Assembly (NCBI GenBank): GCA_965214675.1
Contig: OZ243969.1
Coordinates: forward strand, 682,001 to 746,000
Source: WTFY01 sp965214675
GTDB lineage: Bacteria > Pseudomonadota > Gammaproteobacteria > UBA4575
Reading direction: 5' to 3'
DNA length: 64,000 nucleotides
Within the stretch, counting starts at the first letter, position 1. Each line of letters opens with the position of its first letter. This document shows positions 6,884 through 16,399 of the stretch, in pieces. A model generated the notes under the pieces. It saw only the letters and a program-made list of their open reading frames with translations. It ran no database searches and was not told where the DNA came from. The position numbers and the translations under genes were made by a program.

Positions 6884-7909
6884 CTATCCGCCAATATACG
6901 ACATTTCAATTTTTGGAAGTATGGATGTTTCCGATGCACGGGTTTCCGAATAGCGATCAGCTCGTTTTGCCCAGACCATCCGTACGACCTCCGAAATATA
7001 CTTGTCCCCGGCACCTTCGCGCAACAGGTGGCGCAAATCACGGCCCTGTGTGGCGAACAGGCAGGTGTACAGCCTGCCTTCGGCAGAAAGCCGGGCCCGC
7101 GTGCAGTCCTGGCAAAAAGGCTGGGTAACCGAGGCGATGATGCCCAACTCCCCGCCGCCGTCTCTGTAGCGCCAGCGCTTGGCCACTTCGCCCGTGTAGT
7201 TCGGTACGGCAGGCTCAAGGTCAAATTCCTCGCGAAGTCGGTCGAGGATCTGCGTGGCAGTATACACATCATCCAGGTTCCAGTGGTTCGTGTGCCCGAC
7301 ATCCATGTATTCGATGAAGCGGACAATCTTCCCGCTGCCGTGGAAGAGCCGCGCCATGGGCAAGATGGAGTCTTCGTTGCACCCTTTCTTGACCACCATG
7401 TTGATCTTGATCGGTGCAAGACCTGCCGCTTGCGCATGCTCAATAGCCTGAAGCACGGGGCCCGGGCCAACGTCAACGTCGCTGATCGCCCTGAAGGTTG
7501 CCTCATCCAGGGTGTCGAGGCTGATTGTGATGCGTTTCAGCCCGGCGTTTTTGAGTTCTACAGCGCGTTCTTGTGTAAGCAGTACACCATTGGTTGTCAG
7601 GCTGACATCCTCGATTGTATCGATGGCAGCCAGGCGTTCAATCAGGCCGGCAAGATTCTTGCGCAACAGCGGCTCTCCACCGGTGAGCCGGATCTTGCGA
7701 ACCCCCAGGTCTGCAAAGATCCTGGCCACCCGGGTAATTTCCTCAAAGTTCAGCAACTGGTCCCGGGAGGTGAATTGATAATCGCTGTTGAATACTTCCT
7801 TGGGCATGCAGTAGGTACAGCGAAAATTGCACCGGTCGGTCACCGATATCCTGAGGTCCCGCAGGGGGCGCAAGCGGGTATCCAGCGTTTGTACTGCGTG
7901 TTCTGTCAT
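6884..7909 (-). CDS. moaA: GTP 3',8-cyclase MoaA
   Basis: MoaA is the radical-SAM enzyme that, with MoaC, converts GTP to cyclic pyranopterin phosphate, the first step of molybdopterin synthesis. The 341-residue protein has the N-terminal [4Fe-4S] motif C27-x3-C31-x2-C34, the SAM-binding GGEPLLR, and the MoaA-specific C-terminal cluster C266-x2-C269-x13-C283. It ends in the family tail EMSYIGG. Length is normal for the family. No moaC, moaD or moaE is nearby; moeB, mobA and mobB lie 13-15 kb away in this window. It is transcribed away from the SLC13 gene. The Shine-Dalgarno is poor. Confidence 0.96.
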   Translation of the reverse strand: MTEHAVQTLDTRLRPLRDLRISVTDRCNFRCTYCMPKEVFNSDYQFTSRDQLLNFEEITRVARIFADLGVRKIRLTGGEPLLRKNLAGLIERLAAIDTIEDVSLTTNGVLLTQERAVELKNAGLKRITISLDTLDEATFRAISDVDVGPGPVLQAIEHAQAAGLAPIKINMVVKKGCNEDSILPMARLFHGSGKIVRFIEYMDVGHTNHWNLDDVYTATQILDRLREEFDLEPAVPNYTGEVAKRWRYRDGGGELGIIASVTQPFCQDCTRARLSAEGRLYTCLFATQGRDLRHLLREGAGDKYISEVVRMVWAKRADRYSETRASETSILPKIEMSYIGG

Positions 7910-7986
7910 TGGAAAAAGTTCACTGCCAGTGGTACTTAATTTGTCTCAAGCCAGTAAAATGATAGCAAAGCGCGAAGTATCGAGAT

Positions 7987-9516
7987 ATGAAAACCACCTA
8001 CAATCGGCTGATCTGCCTGATCAGTGGCCCCCTGGGCGCCCTGCTTGTCTACCTGTGGCTGCCGGATCAGTTCACCACCGGAGGTGGTGATCTTGCCAGC
8101 CTGGGCCATGCGGCCAAGGCGACCCTGGCCATGCTGGTATGGATGGCCACCTGGTGGCTGACTGAGGCGGTCGATATCCGGGTGACGGCCCTGCTGCCCA
8201 TCGCACTGTTCCCGGTGTTCGGCATCAGCTCAATCCAGCAGGCCACCGCCCCCTACGCCTCCCACATCATCTTCCTGCTGCTCGGCGGATTCCTGATCGC
8301 GACTGCGATTCAGCGCTGGGGACTCGACAAGCGCATAGCGCTTGGCATCCTGAGCCGCGTCGGCAGCTCTCCGGCCCGTATCGTCGGCGGTTTCATGCTG
8401 GCGACTGCCTTCTTGAGCGCATTCATCTCCAACACGGCAACCACTGCCATGATGCTGCCGATCGGCCTGAGTGTGATCGGCCTGGTCCTGTACAACGGCA
8501 CATCAAACGAGGAGGTACATGAAGGCCACGCGTTTGCAACCTGCATCATGCTGAGTATTGCCTACGCAGCTTCCATCGGCGGTATCTCCACGGTCATCGG
8601 CACCATACCCAATTCGTTCGTGGTCTCGTTCGTGCGCGATGCCATCGATACCCCCTATCAGCAGGACATCAGTTTTTTTGAATGGTCGAAGATCGGCGTG
8701 CCCGTGGTGCTGGTATTGCTGCCGATAAGCTGGTGGCTGCTGACCAAGGTCATCTACAAGGTCGATCGCATCAAGTTATCAGGCTCTGCAGCCTCCCTTG
8801 AAGAAAAAAGGCGCTCACTCGGGGTCATGGACTACGAGGAGAAGGCAGTGCTGGGTGTTTTTGCATTCACCGTGCTGATGTGGCTTTCCAGAACCTCCCT
8901 GCAACAGGTTGAATTTACACTGTTCGGCCAGGGGATCATGCCGCTGGCAGGACTCACGGACTCGGGCATCGCGATCTTCGGGGCCGTGCTGCTTTTCATC
9001 CTCCCGGCCAGAAACCACACGGGGCAATTCATCCTTCAGTGGGTGGATCTCAAGAACCTACCATGGGGGATCCTGGTATTGCTCGGTGGCGGATTGAGTC
9101 TTGCCAGCGCCGTCAAGGCCAACGGGGTGACCGAGTTTATCGGGGTGCAGGCCATGGCACTGTCCTTTCTACCTGTATTCCTTATCCTTCTGGCCGTCAT
9201 CGCAGGGGTCGTGTTCCTGACCGAGCTGACCTCAAACACCGCCACCACGGCCACGCTGGTACCCATCCTGGCCGCCATTGCACCGGCGCTGGATGTGCAT
9301 CCCTACACCCTGGTCATTCCGGCCTCGATCGCGGCAAGCTGTGCTTTCATGCTGCCGATCGCCACACCGCCCAATGCCATCGTTTTCGGGTCGGGGCATA
9401 TCACCTCACAGCAGATGCGAAGAACCGGTATCTGGCTGAATCTCATCTGCCTGAGCGTGATCACTCTGCTTGCGGCCACACTCAGCCACGTCATGATCCG
9501 GCTGATCTCCGGGTAG
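7987..9516 (+). CDS. SLC13/DASS-family anion transporter
   Basis: This 509-residue inner-membrane protein has about 11-12 hydrophobic segments and the two hallmark SNT motifs of the divalent anion:sodium symporters, at residues 148-150 (FISNTATTAMM) and 416-418 (TSNTATTATLVPI). Family members carry di- and tricarboxylates, sulfate or related anions, usually with sodium. The substrate cannot be decided here. It is divergent from moaA and convergent with a PEP-mutase-family enzyme acting on carboxylates, so dicarboxylate uptake is slightly favoured. A role in molybdate or sulfate transport is possible but unsupported. Confidence 0.9.
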   Translation: MKTTYNRLICLISGPLGALLVYLWLPDQFTTGGGDLASLGHAAKATLAMLVWMATWWLTEAVDIRVTALLPIALFPVFGISSIQQATAPYASHIIFLLLGGFLIATAIQRWGLDKRIALGILSRVGSSPARIVGGFMLATAFLSAFISNTATTAMMLPIGLSVIGLVLYNGTSNEEVHEGHAFATCIMLSIAYAASIGGISTVIGTIPNSFVVSFVRDAIDTPYQQDISFFEWSKIGVPVVLVLLPISWWLLTKVIYKVDRIKLSGSAASLEEKRRSLGVMDYEEKAVLGVFAFTVLMWLSRTSLQQVEFTLFGQGIMPLAGLTDSGIAIFGAVLLFILPARNHTGQFILQWVDLKNLPWGILVLLGGGLSLASAVKANGVTEFIGVQAMALSFLPVFLILLAVIAGVVFLTELTSNTATTATLVPILAAIAPALDVHPYTLVIPASIAASCAFMLPIATPPNAIVFGSGHITSQQMRRTGIWLNLICLSVITLLAATLSHVMIRLISG

Positions 9517-9524
9517 TCCCCCGG

Positions 9525-10385
9525 CTACTCGCCGAATTTCTCGGAGAATGCATACTTTTCCTCGACCCCGATCAGGTCATTGAACTTCGAGAAGCTCAGC
9601 AACTGGTCTTCCATTCCAAGGGTCGTGCCCGTCTGATGCAGCTGCGTGAAGAATCTCTGCAGCACATGTGCGGCTGCAAAAAGGCCGGTCAGCGGGTAGA
9701 GGACGAGCTGGAATCCGAGAGCCTCCAGTTGCCCTTTTTCCAGCACCGGCGTCTTGCCCCCCTCGATCATGTTGGCGACGATGGGTTTCGGGGCCAGCGA
9801 GCCGATCATCTTCAGTTGTTCGATCGAGCCCGGTGCTTCCACGAAGCTCGCATCGGCCCCGGCTTCCCTGGCTTGTGTCACGCGCGCAATGGCCTCATCC
9901 AGGCCCTCGACGGCCTCGGCATCGGTGCGGGCGACAATGAAGAAGTCCCGATCACCGCGAGCTTCTACCGCAGCACGAATTTTCTGCAGGTACTCGTCAC
10001 GTCCGATGACTCTCTTGTTTCGCATGTGACCGCAACGCTTGGGCCAGACCTGGTCCTCGAGAAAGCAGCCGGCAGCTCCTGCATCGATCAGAAGCTCTAC
10101 GGTGCGATATACATTCAGTGGATTGCCATAGCCAGTGTCCGCATCGACGATCACGGGCATGGATACGCTGGAGCAGATGGCGCGTGCACGCTCGACGACC
10201 TCGGTCTGGGTCAGCAGGCCGAAATCCGGCTCACCAATGGTGGCCGCGGCCAGGGAATAGCCGGAGATGAATCCCATCGGGAAGCCTGCCTGCTCTGCAA
10301 TTTTTGCCGACAGGGTATCGTAGACGCCTGGAAAGGCCAGTGATCCGAATTGATCCAAAATCTGCTGGACGCTGTGTGCTGCCAT
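9525..10385 (-). CDS. Isocitrate lyase/PEP mutase superfamily enzyme
   Basis: The 286-residue protein belongs to the superfamily of methylisocitrate lyase, oxaloacetate decarboxylase, PEP mutase and dimethylmalate lyase. It shows the Mg-binding DADTGYG at residues 81-87 and the lyase-loop signature KRCGH at 116-120 with its catalytic Cys. The length fits the small (non-AceA) members. The KRCGH loop points to C-C bond cleavage of a 2-methyl or 2-hydroxy dicarboxylate rather than phosphonate chemistry, but the specific substrate is open. No prpC, prpD or phosphonate genes are adjacent. A strong AAAGGAG precedes the ATG. The gene converges on the SLC13 transporter with an 8-bp gap. Confidence 0.85.
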   Translation of the reverse strand: MAAHSVQQILDQFGSLAFPGVYDTLSAKIAEQAGFPMGFISGYSLAAATIGEPDFGLLTQTEVVERARAICSSVSMPVIVDADTGYGNPLNVYRTVELLIDAGAAGCFLEDQVWPKRCGHMRNKRVIGRDEYLQKIRAAVEARGDRDFFIVARTDAEAVEGLDEAIARVTQAREAGADASFVEAPGSIEQLKMIGSLAPKPIVANMIEGGKTPVLEKGQLEALGFQLVLYPLTGLFAAAHVLQRFFTQLHQTGTTLGMEDQLLSFSKFNDLIGVEEKYAFSEKFGE

Positions 10386-10547
10386 GAAGATGCTCCTTTA
10401 AAATTCTGAACGCCTGAAGATGCCTGCTCCTTGCGGCTTATCTTGTTCGCAGGTGCAGGGCCCCGGGTCGATGTGCCGACATTGGCAATTATACCTGCAG
10501 GCCGCAAGCCTGACAGGATCGGATCCCTGCAGGGGATGTGCACCCGG

Positions 10548-11450
10548 CTAGAGTCTTGTTATCGGGGGAGGGACTTGCCTTGCAATGGCAATGCCTGACA
10601 GGATGACGAGCAGCGCAAGCATGGCATGGAGGCTGAAGGGTTCGTCCAGCAACAGGATTCCCATCATCAATGCCCAGACCGGAATCAGGTAGTTGATCTG
10701 CGAGAGAAAAGCGGGCCCTGCGCTGGCAACGACGGCAAAATAGATCAAGGTCGCCAGCGCCGTCGGGAAGAGCCCCAGCAGCAGCACCGCCAGAGACTCC
10801 ACGCTGATCAACTGCAGGGGCACCTGCGCTTCTGATGCGAGCCAGGCCGGGAACATGATCAGGGTCGATACCAGCAGCACGGATGCGGCAATGGCGAGCA
10901 GGCTTTCCTTGGGCAGATGCTTGGCGAGTATGGTATTGACCGCATAGCACAAGGCTCCCCCCAGGATGGACAGCATGGGCAGGAACGTGTGGGTTGTGCT
11001 CTCGAACTCGGCCATCGCTGCCGGTCCAAGCAGGATGAGAATTCCGGCGAAGCCGGACAAGAAGCCAAGCAGCTGGAAGCGGCTGAGCCGGTCTCCAGGG
11101 ACAAAAAAGTGGGCCATCACGATCGTCGCCAAGGGCATTACGGCCATTAGTATCCCTGCCATGCCGCTGTCCACGGTCTGTTGTCCCCAGCTGATCAGGT
11201 AAAATGGCAGGCAGTTGCCGAAGATGGCCAGCGCGATAATCAGGGGCCAGACCTTGCGCAAGAAGCCAAAAGATTCTCCCCGCACGAAGGCCACGACCAG
11301 CAGCAGTGCCGCAGCAATGGCGATGCGCCCGGTCGTCACGGTGACCGGATACAGTTCCTGGACCGCAAGCTTGGTCAGCATGAACGCGCTGCCATACATG
11401 ACGGTCAGTACGACGAGTCCAAGCCATGCAAGTGGGGTTGCATGCTGCAT
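10548..11450 (-). CDS. EamA-family (DMT) inner-membrane transporter
   Basis: The 300-residue protein has ten predicted transmembrane segments arranged as two EamA repeats (about residues 8-140 and 150-285), starting with a typical VMYGSAFMLTKLAV segment. The drug/metabolite transporter superfamily includes amino-acid and metabolite exporters; substrate is not predictable. A second translated frame of similar length covers the same DNA but lacks membrane character and is a shadow. The gene is divergent from the J-domain gene across about 140 bp that should hold both promoters. Confidence 0.9.
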   Translation of the reverse strand: MQHATPLAWLGLVVLTVMYGSAFMLTKLAVQELYPVTVTTGRIAIAAALLLVVAFVRGESFGFLRKVWPLIIALAIFGNCLPFYLISWGQQTVDSGMAGILMAVMPLATIVMAHFFVPGDRLSRFQLLGFLSGFAGILILLGPAAMAEFESTTHTFLPMLSILGGALCYAVNTILAKHLPKESLLAIAASVLLVSTLIMFPAWLASEAQVPLQLISVESLAVLLLGLFPTALATLIYFAVVASAGPAFLSQINYLIPVWALMMGILLLDEPFSLHAMLALLVILSGIAIARQVPPPITRL

Positions 11451-11593
11451 GAGGACGGCTTGCCGGTATTACCTGAACCCGGCAGGCTGGAACACCCGGA
11501 TCATTCGGATTCGGGTACACTGGTACGGCTTGTTTGAAATATTCATAGGGATCGTCATGCGCCAGGCGAATTCAGTCACCAAAAGATCGCGAC

Positions 11594-12319
11594 ATGATAC
11601 GTGAAGTTGGTCTGATCGTCCTGATCGTCGGACTCTGGTTCGGGATCCGCTGGCTGGTCAGGCAGCCGAGGCAGGTACAGTGGAAGTGGCTGGCCGGACT
11701 GGCCGTGGTGGTGTTGCTGGGCCTGGCGGTAACCGGCAGGCTGCACTGGATTTTTGCACTGGTGGCGGCCGTGGTGCCGTTTATCCGGCGTATGCTCGGG
11801 TTGATCAGTTACCTGCCCATGCTGAAGGGTTTGCTGCACCGGTTCCGGGACCCGCCGCCTGATTTCTCCTTTAATCGCCAATCCAGCGTCGAAACGCAGT
11901 ATTTGACCGTGGAAATGGACCCTGCATCGGGCCAGCTCATTGGCGAGATCAAACAGGGGCTCTACCAGGGGAGAAAGCTGCAGGAGCTGTCCGAGCGAGA
12001 ACTCACTGCCCTGCTGAAGGAATACGCCCGCAAGGACCCCCCATCCGAACAGCTGCTGGCCGCCTATCTCGAGCGCTCCGGGCACACCGGCTGGCGCAGG
12101 CACTACAGCCAGGAAGACACCGGGCGCAGACGCAGTGCGGATCGAGGCAGCATGTCCCGGCAGGAAGCCTATGCGATACTGGGCCTCGCTGAGGATGCCT
12201 CGGAGGATGAAGTGATCGAGGCGCATCGGCGGCTGATACAGAAACTTCACCCGGACCGCGGAGGCAACGACTACCTGTCAGCGAAGATCAACCAGGCCAA
12301 GGCCCGGCTACTGGGCTAG
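11594..12319 (+). CDS. Membrane-anchored J-domain protein
   Basis: The 241-residue protein has two or three hydrophobic segments in its first 75 residues. A hydrophilic middle follows, and then a C-terminal J-domain of about 55 residues with the HPD motif at 219-221 in the form HPDRGG. The layout (membrane anchor first, J-domain last) resembles Tim14/Pam18-like and small DjlA-like co-chaperones, which stimulate DnaK locally at the membrane. It lacks the G/F and zinc domains of DnaJ. It is followed after 28 bp by the VWA gene, suggesting one operon. The client is unknown; the VWA protein is an obvious guess. Confidence 0.85.
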   Translation: MIREVGLIVLIVGLWFGIRWLVRQPRQVQWKWLAGLAVVVLLGLAVTGRLHWIFALVAAVVPFIRRMLGLISYLPMLKGLLHRFRDPPPDFSFNRQSSVETQYLTVEMDPASGQLIGEIKQGLYQGRKLQELSERELTALLKEYARKDPPSEQLLAAYLERSGHTGWRRHYSQEDTGRRRSADRGSMSRQEAYAILGLAEDASEDEVIEAHRRLIQKLHPDRGGNDYLSAKINQAKARLLG

Positions 12320-12347
12320 ATCCTGCAAACGGCCACGGCGTTACAAC

Positions 12348-14567
12348 ATGTTCATGTTCTGGAAAAAGAAGGTACGAAAACAAAAAGCCCCTGCCGGGCA
12401 TGGAAAGCCCCAGGAAAGAGTCAGTAACCGGACCACCAGTGCCATCTATGGCGGAATGGGAGTGCTGGAGATGAAGTTGCGCATGGAGTTGATCGTCGAT
12501 CAGAAGATCTCATCAGCGCAGGACATGCTGATACCGGCAAAACAGCTTGCCGAACATGCCAAGGTAGACCAGGACCGTTTCCTTGAATCTGCCGAGCGGC
12601 TCACCGGCACCAGTGTCGAGCTTGCCTACGACTTCTGTCGTTTTGCACCGCATAGCCTGCAACTGGTTGATGAGGCGCACTGGGATGGCTGGATCGTGCG
12701 GTTGCAGGAAATTTTTGGCACGGGAGGTGCCGAGGCTGCGACCGAGGCGATGAAAAACGTGGAGCAGTTTGTCCAGTCCACCACGGATGCCCCGAGCAGT
12801 GTTTCCCTGGACAGGGTTTCGCGCATCCTGGAAAGCTTCATCACCGGTCTGATGGGCAGGAAGCTCATGATCGAAACCGGTGCGTCATACTATACGGACA
12901 CCGAGATTATCCGGCTGCCGGAACGGCTGAACGAGTTCGACTGCTACGAGGACAATTTTGCCCTGTACAAGGCCATGGCTGTACACCAGTGGGCGCAGAC
13001 CTGGTTTGGTACATGGACCCTGAATGTCGGTGCTTTCCTGAACACCTACAAGGACCCGGAGCGTGCACAGGCGCTGTTTCACAAGCTGGAGACCCTTCGC
13101 CTGGATGCCTGTATCGAGCGTGAACTGCCCGGTATCTCCCGGGTCATGCGAAATTTCAGCCCGCCAGTGGATGCCGGGGCCTTGTCAAGGAACTGGCAAA
13201 CCGCGATGCACCGGCTGCAGGAGCCGGATATGGAGGTACGCGATACGATTTTTTTCCTTGAGGCCGTCTACAAGGACAAGGCCGCCCCCGAGGACAAGGT
13301 CTACCAGGGCAGCCTCAGCCCCAAGGAGGCCTGGACGGTGCGCCAGGCGCGCGTGGCGCGGGAGAAGATGAATCTTCAGAATCGGCTTCTCGATCTGCAG
13401 CGCGAGCTTGGGAAATACAATGATGACCGGGCCGAAAATGATCAGGAGGACGATAGAATCGGCTTCACCATCAAGGGGCTGGAGGGTGAGGCTAAACCGG
13501 ATGGGCGCAACATTGAACTGCAGCTGGGCGGTGACCGGGTAGAGATTCCGGAAAATATACAGCAGCTGCTGGAGTCCGTACTGCAAGATCATGGCAGGAT
13601 TCCGGACGACTATCTGGATGCAGCCATGCCAGACTCCAATCGCGCCGACGAGACCGCGGTTCCACCGCCCGAGTCCGTGTCATCACAAAGTGACGAGGCC
13701 ACCTGGCTTTACGATGAATGGGATCACTCACGCCAGAAATACCGCAAAGAATGGTGTCACCTGAGGGAAGTGGAGGTGCAGCCCGTAGAGGATGATTTCG
13801 TATCCAAAACACTGCGTAAATACAGGGGGTTGCTGAAGCACCTGCACAGGACCTTCGAGTCATTGCGCGAAGATGACCGGCGCATCAAGCGCCAGCCCGA
13901 TGGCGACAATGTCGATCTTGATGCGGTCATTGAGGCATTTTCCGACACAAAGATTGGGCTGGAAGCCTCACAGCACCTGTTCACACGCTCTCGCAAGACC
14001 GACCGGAACATGGCCGTCATGTTCATGATTGACATGAGCGGCTCAACCGCAGGCTGGATTAACGAGATGGAACGGGAAGCGCTCGTTCTGCTTTGCGAGT
14101 CCCTGGAAATCCTTGGAGACCGCTACTCCATTTACGGATTTTCAGGCTTCACGCACGAGCGCTGCGAACTCTACAAGATCAAGGAATTCGATGAGCCCTA
14201 TAACGACCTGGTAAAAGCCCGTATCAGCGGCATACAGGCGCAGGGCTATACCCGCATGGGGGTCGCGGTTCGCCACCTCACCAGGCTTCTCCACCAGGTC
14301 GAAGCGCGTACCAAGCTGTTGATCACACTGTCCGACGGAAGGCCCGATGACCAGGACGGCTACCGGGGCCCGTACGGGATTGAGGACACCCGTCGTGCCC
14401 TGATCGAAGCAAAATACCTGGGCATCCATCCATTTTGCATCACGATTGACGAGGAAGCCATGGACTACCTGCAACACATGTACGGCCCGGTGAGCTTTAC
14501 TGTGGTGGATAACGTAGACAAGCTTCCATACCGCGTCTCGGACATCTACAGGCGAATTGCATTTTGA
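12348..14567 (+). CDS. NorD/CbbO-like von Willebrand factor A protein
   Basis: The 739-residue protein ends in a VWA domain (about residues 555-739) with a complete metal-ion-dependent adhesion site: DxSxS at D562-S564-S566, T635 in GYTRMG, and D663 in SDGRPDD. The long helical N-terminal region and overall plan match NorD and CbbO. These work with a MoxR-type AAA+ ATPase (NorQ/CbbQ) to activate nitric oxide reductase or RuBisCO. No MoxR ATPase, nor or cbb gene is present in this window, so its partner must lie elsewhere or differ. It follows a J-domain gene and overlaps or abuts the aminotransferase gene downstream. Cytoplasmic; no signal peptide. Confidence 0.82.
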   Translation: MFMFWKKKVRKQKAPAGHGKPQERVSNRTTSAIYGGMGVLEMKLRMELIVDQKISSAQDMLIPAKQLAEHAKVDQDRFLESAERLTGTSVELAYDFCRFAPHSLQLVDEAHWDGWIVRLQEIFGTGGAEAATEAMKNVEQFVQSTTDAPSSVSLDRVSRILESFITGLMGRKLMIETGASYYTDTEIIRLPERLNEFDCYEDNFALYKAMAVHQWAQTWFGTWTLNVGAFLNTYKDPERAQALFHKLETLRLDACIERELPGISRVMRNFSPPVDAGALSRNWQTAMHRLQEPDMEVRDTIFFLEAVYKDKAAPEDKVYQGSLSPKEAWTVRQARVAREKMNLQNRLLDLQRELGKYNDDRAENDQEDDRIGFTIKGLEGEAKPDGRNIELQLGGDRVEIPENIQQLLESVLQDHGRIPDDYLDAAMPDSNRADETAVPPPESVSSQSDEATWLYDEWDHSRQKYRKEWCHLREVEVQPVEDDFVSKTLRKYRGLLKHLHRTFESLREDDRRIKRQPDGDNVDLDAVIEAFSDTKIGLEASQHLFTRSRKTDRNMAVMFMIDMSGSTAGWINEMEREALVLLCESLEILGDRYSIYGFSGFTHERCELYKIKEFDEPYNDLVKARISGIQAQGYTRMGVAVRHLTRLLHQVEARTKLLITLSDGRPDDQDGYRGPYGIEDTRRALIEAKYLGIHPFCITIDEEAMDYLQHMYGPVSFTVVDNVDKLPYRVSDIYRRIAF

Positions 14568-15765
14568 TACACCTGCCCCTGCCCCGCTGAACCTTTATGT
14601 CATGAACAGCAGTCAACGCATGAGGGCTGTGCAAAGCCCGGTGATCCCCATCGTGGGTGCCCTGGCAAAGCAGTACGAGGGCACCATATCGTTCGGACAG
14701 GGGGTCGCATTCTACGGGCCTCCACCGCAGGTATTTGACAGCATACGACGGCACATGAAGGACCCCTCGATCAACCGGTATGGGCCGGTCGAGGGGATAC
14801 CCGAACTTCAAGCGGCACTGGGGCAAAAGCTGTCAGCCCAAAACAAAATTGCGATCCACGACGGCAATGCCATCGTGGTCACCGCAGGCTCCAACATGGC
14901 ATTCAATACGGCCGTGCTGGCAATCTGTGACCCGGGAGACGAGGTCATCCTTCCCCTGCCCTATTATTTCAATCATGAGATGTCACTGGTGATGGAGCGA
15001 TGCAGACCCGTGACCGTCGCCACGGACAACCACTATCATTTGAGGCTCGATGAAATCGAGGCTGCCATTACGGAAAAAACCCGTGCCATCGCGACCATCA
15101 GCCCGAACAACCCTACAGGGGCAGTCTACTCGCGCGATGAACTGGATGCCGTGAATGAACTCTGTCAAAAACACAGGATTTATCATATCAGTGATGAAGC
15201 GTACGAGGGTTTCTGTTATGGCCGCCATGAAACGCATTCCGTGGCATCCAGACACGATACCTGTGAGCACACAATTTCCCTTTTTTCATTTTCCAAGGGC
15301 TATGGCCTTGCAGGCTGGCGTGTCGGCTACATGGTGATCCCGCAGCATTTACTGGATGCCGTAAAAAAGATTCAGGACACCATCCTGATCTCGCCACCCA
15401 TGATTTCCCAGTATGCGGCTCTAGGTGCGCTTGAAGCCGGCATGGAATTTGTTCAGCACAAATGCAGGATCATGTCAGAGAAGCGCGCCCTCGTTCTGGA
15501 AATGCTGGACGGTCTTGCCTGCCTGAAAAGCACACCGGTATCGCAAGGTGCGTTCTACGTGATGCTTGAGATTGACAGCGCGAAGCAGGATTTGCAGCTG
15601 GTGAAGTCGCTGATTACCGAATTCGGGTTTGCTGCCCTTCCAGGTTCAGCCTTCGGGATCGACCAGGGTTGTCACATCAGGCTGTCGTATGGCGCCCTCT
15701 CCGATGATGCCATCCGTACCGGTCTCAAGCGGCTCAAAGATGGCCTGGCTGCACTGCGGGACTAG
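14557..15765 (+). CDS. PLP-dependent class I/II aminotransferase
   Basis: This fold-type I aminotransferase has NPTGAVYSRDEL and the PLP-lysine motif SFSKGYGLAGWRVGY (Lys 247 counting from the first possible start). It is closest in style to the aspartate/aromatic/MalY-like group; the amino donor cannot be assigned. The start is uncertain: a TTG at 14557 overlaps the VWA gene by 11 bp, whereas an in-frame ATG at 14602 (MNSSQRMRAVQSP) begins close to the conserved N-terminus and may be the real one. Neither has a strong Shine-Dalgarno. The stop codon overlaps that of the convergent SnoaL-like gene (CTAG at 15762-15765). Confidence 0.88.
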   Translation: MHFDTPAPAPLNLYVMNSSQRMRAVQSPVIPIVGALAKQYEGTISFGQGVAFYGPPPQVFDSIRRHMKDPSINRYGPVEGIPELQAALGQKLSAQNKIAIHDGNAIVVTAGSNMAFNTAVLAICDPGDEVILPLPYYFNHEMSLVMERCRPVTVATDNHYHLRLDEIEAAITEKTRAIATISPNNPTGAVYSRDELDAVNELCQKHRIYHISDEAYEGFCYGRHETHSVASRHDTCEHTISLFSFSKGYGLAGWRVGYMVIPQHLLDAVKKIQDTILISPPMISQYAALGALEAGMEFVQHKCRIMSEKRALVLEMLDGLACLKSTPVSQGAFYVMLEIDSAKQDLQLVKSLITEFGFAALPGSAFGIDQGCHIRLSYGALSDDAIRTGLKRLKDGLAALRD

Positions 15766-16142
15766 CGCCCGGAAGTTTCCGGAATCAGGGAAGAATGGTG
15801 CTCGTAAATCCGCAGGGCAGCGTCCTTGTCAGGGCCGATGACAAAGGTGAAACGTGCAGGCAGAATGATGGGCTTGGTATCCTGGTAGGAAAACTCGTAG
15901 GTTCCAGAATACAGGTGCATGCCATTGTATTCCCGCGGATGCACTGAGCCGATTTCAACCTTCAGTTGATCTTTTTCAAGCAGCCGGCGGAAGTATTCCT
16001 CGATCAACCCGGGGGTGTCCCGAATGATGTCCGAGAATGTACCCCACAGCACAGCCTTGTCTGAATACAGCCCGGTGATGCCTCCAAGATCATGGTTGTT
16101 CAAAAACATCTGCCATTCTTCCAAAACCTTTTCAGCGCCCAT
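15762..16142 (-). CDS. SnoaL-like/DUF4440 nuclear-transport-factor-2 fold protein
   Basis: The 126-residue protein starts at an ATG preceded by AAGGAG, so the longer open frame upstream is not used. The pattern EEWQMFLNNHDLGGITGLYS, the middle VLWGTFSD, and the beta-rich C-terminus with Y-SGTYEFSY fit the NTF2-like SgcJ/EcaC or DUF4440 group. Proteins of this fold are small cone-shaped dimers that serve as enzymes or binding proteins; no active site can be named. It is convergent with the aminotransferase and divergent from prc. Confidence 0.7.
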   Translation of the reverse strand: MGAEKVLEEWQMFLNNHDLGGITGLYSDKAVLWGTFSDIIRDTPGLIEEYFRRLLEKDQLKVEIGSVHPREYNGMHLYSGTYEFSYQDTKPIILPARFTFVIGPDKDAALRIYEHHSSLIPETSGR

Positions 16143-16399
16143 GACAACTCCTTGTGGTGAACATGATGTCGATGCTGTATCGCACAGCGATGCGCAAACC
16201 ATCATACACTCACCGGCTGCGAACACACACGGATTCCCCAATCCATCCATGCCCGAAGCTGAAAACACAGGTGCGGCACTTATCCATACGTTGCAGTTTG
16301 CATATATACTTGTCTCCTGACGAATAAACAGCGCCTTCCAGGTTCAGACCTGAATGATGGCCATTGACTTAAAAAAATTCAACTTCCCCAATCGAGCCG

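Noticed and set aside
6869..7939. 356-residue plus-strand open frame
   Set aside because: It is antisense to moaA, whose motifs are unambiguous.
9039..10343. 434-residue plus-strand open frame
   Set aside because: It overlaps the SLC13 gene end and runs antisense to the PEP-mutase-family gene; its composition is shadow-like and it has no recognisable domain.
9525..10385. Naming the enzyme isocitrate lyase or methylisocitrate lyase
   Set aside because: The short length excludes classical AceA, and no propionate genes are adjacent, so only the superfamily is supported.
10489..11520. 343-residue minus-strand open frame
   Set aside because: It is an alternative frame of the EamA gene, Pro/Arg/His-rich and without membrane character.
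12348..14567. Calling the VWA protein NorD or CbbO outright
   Set aside because: No nor, cbb or MoxR gene is present to support either specific role.
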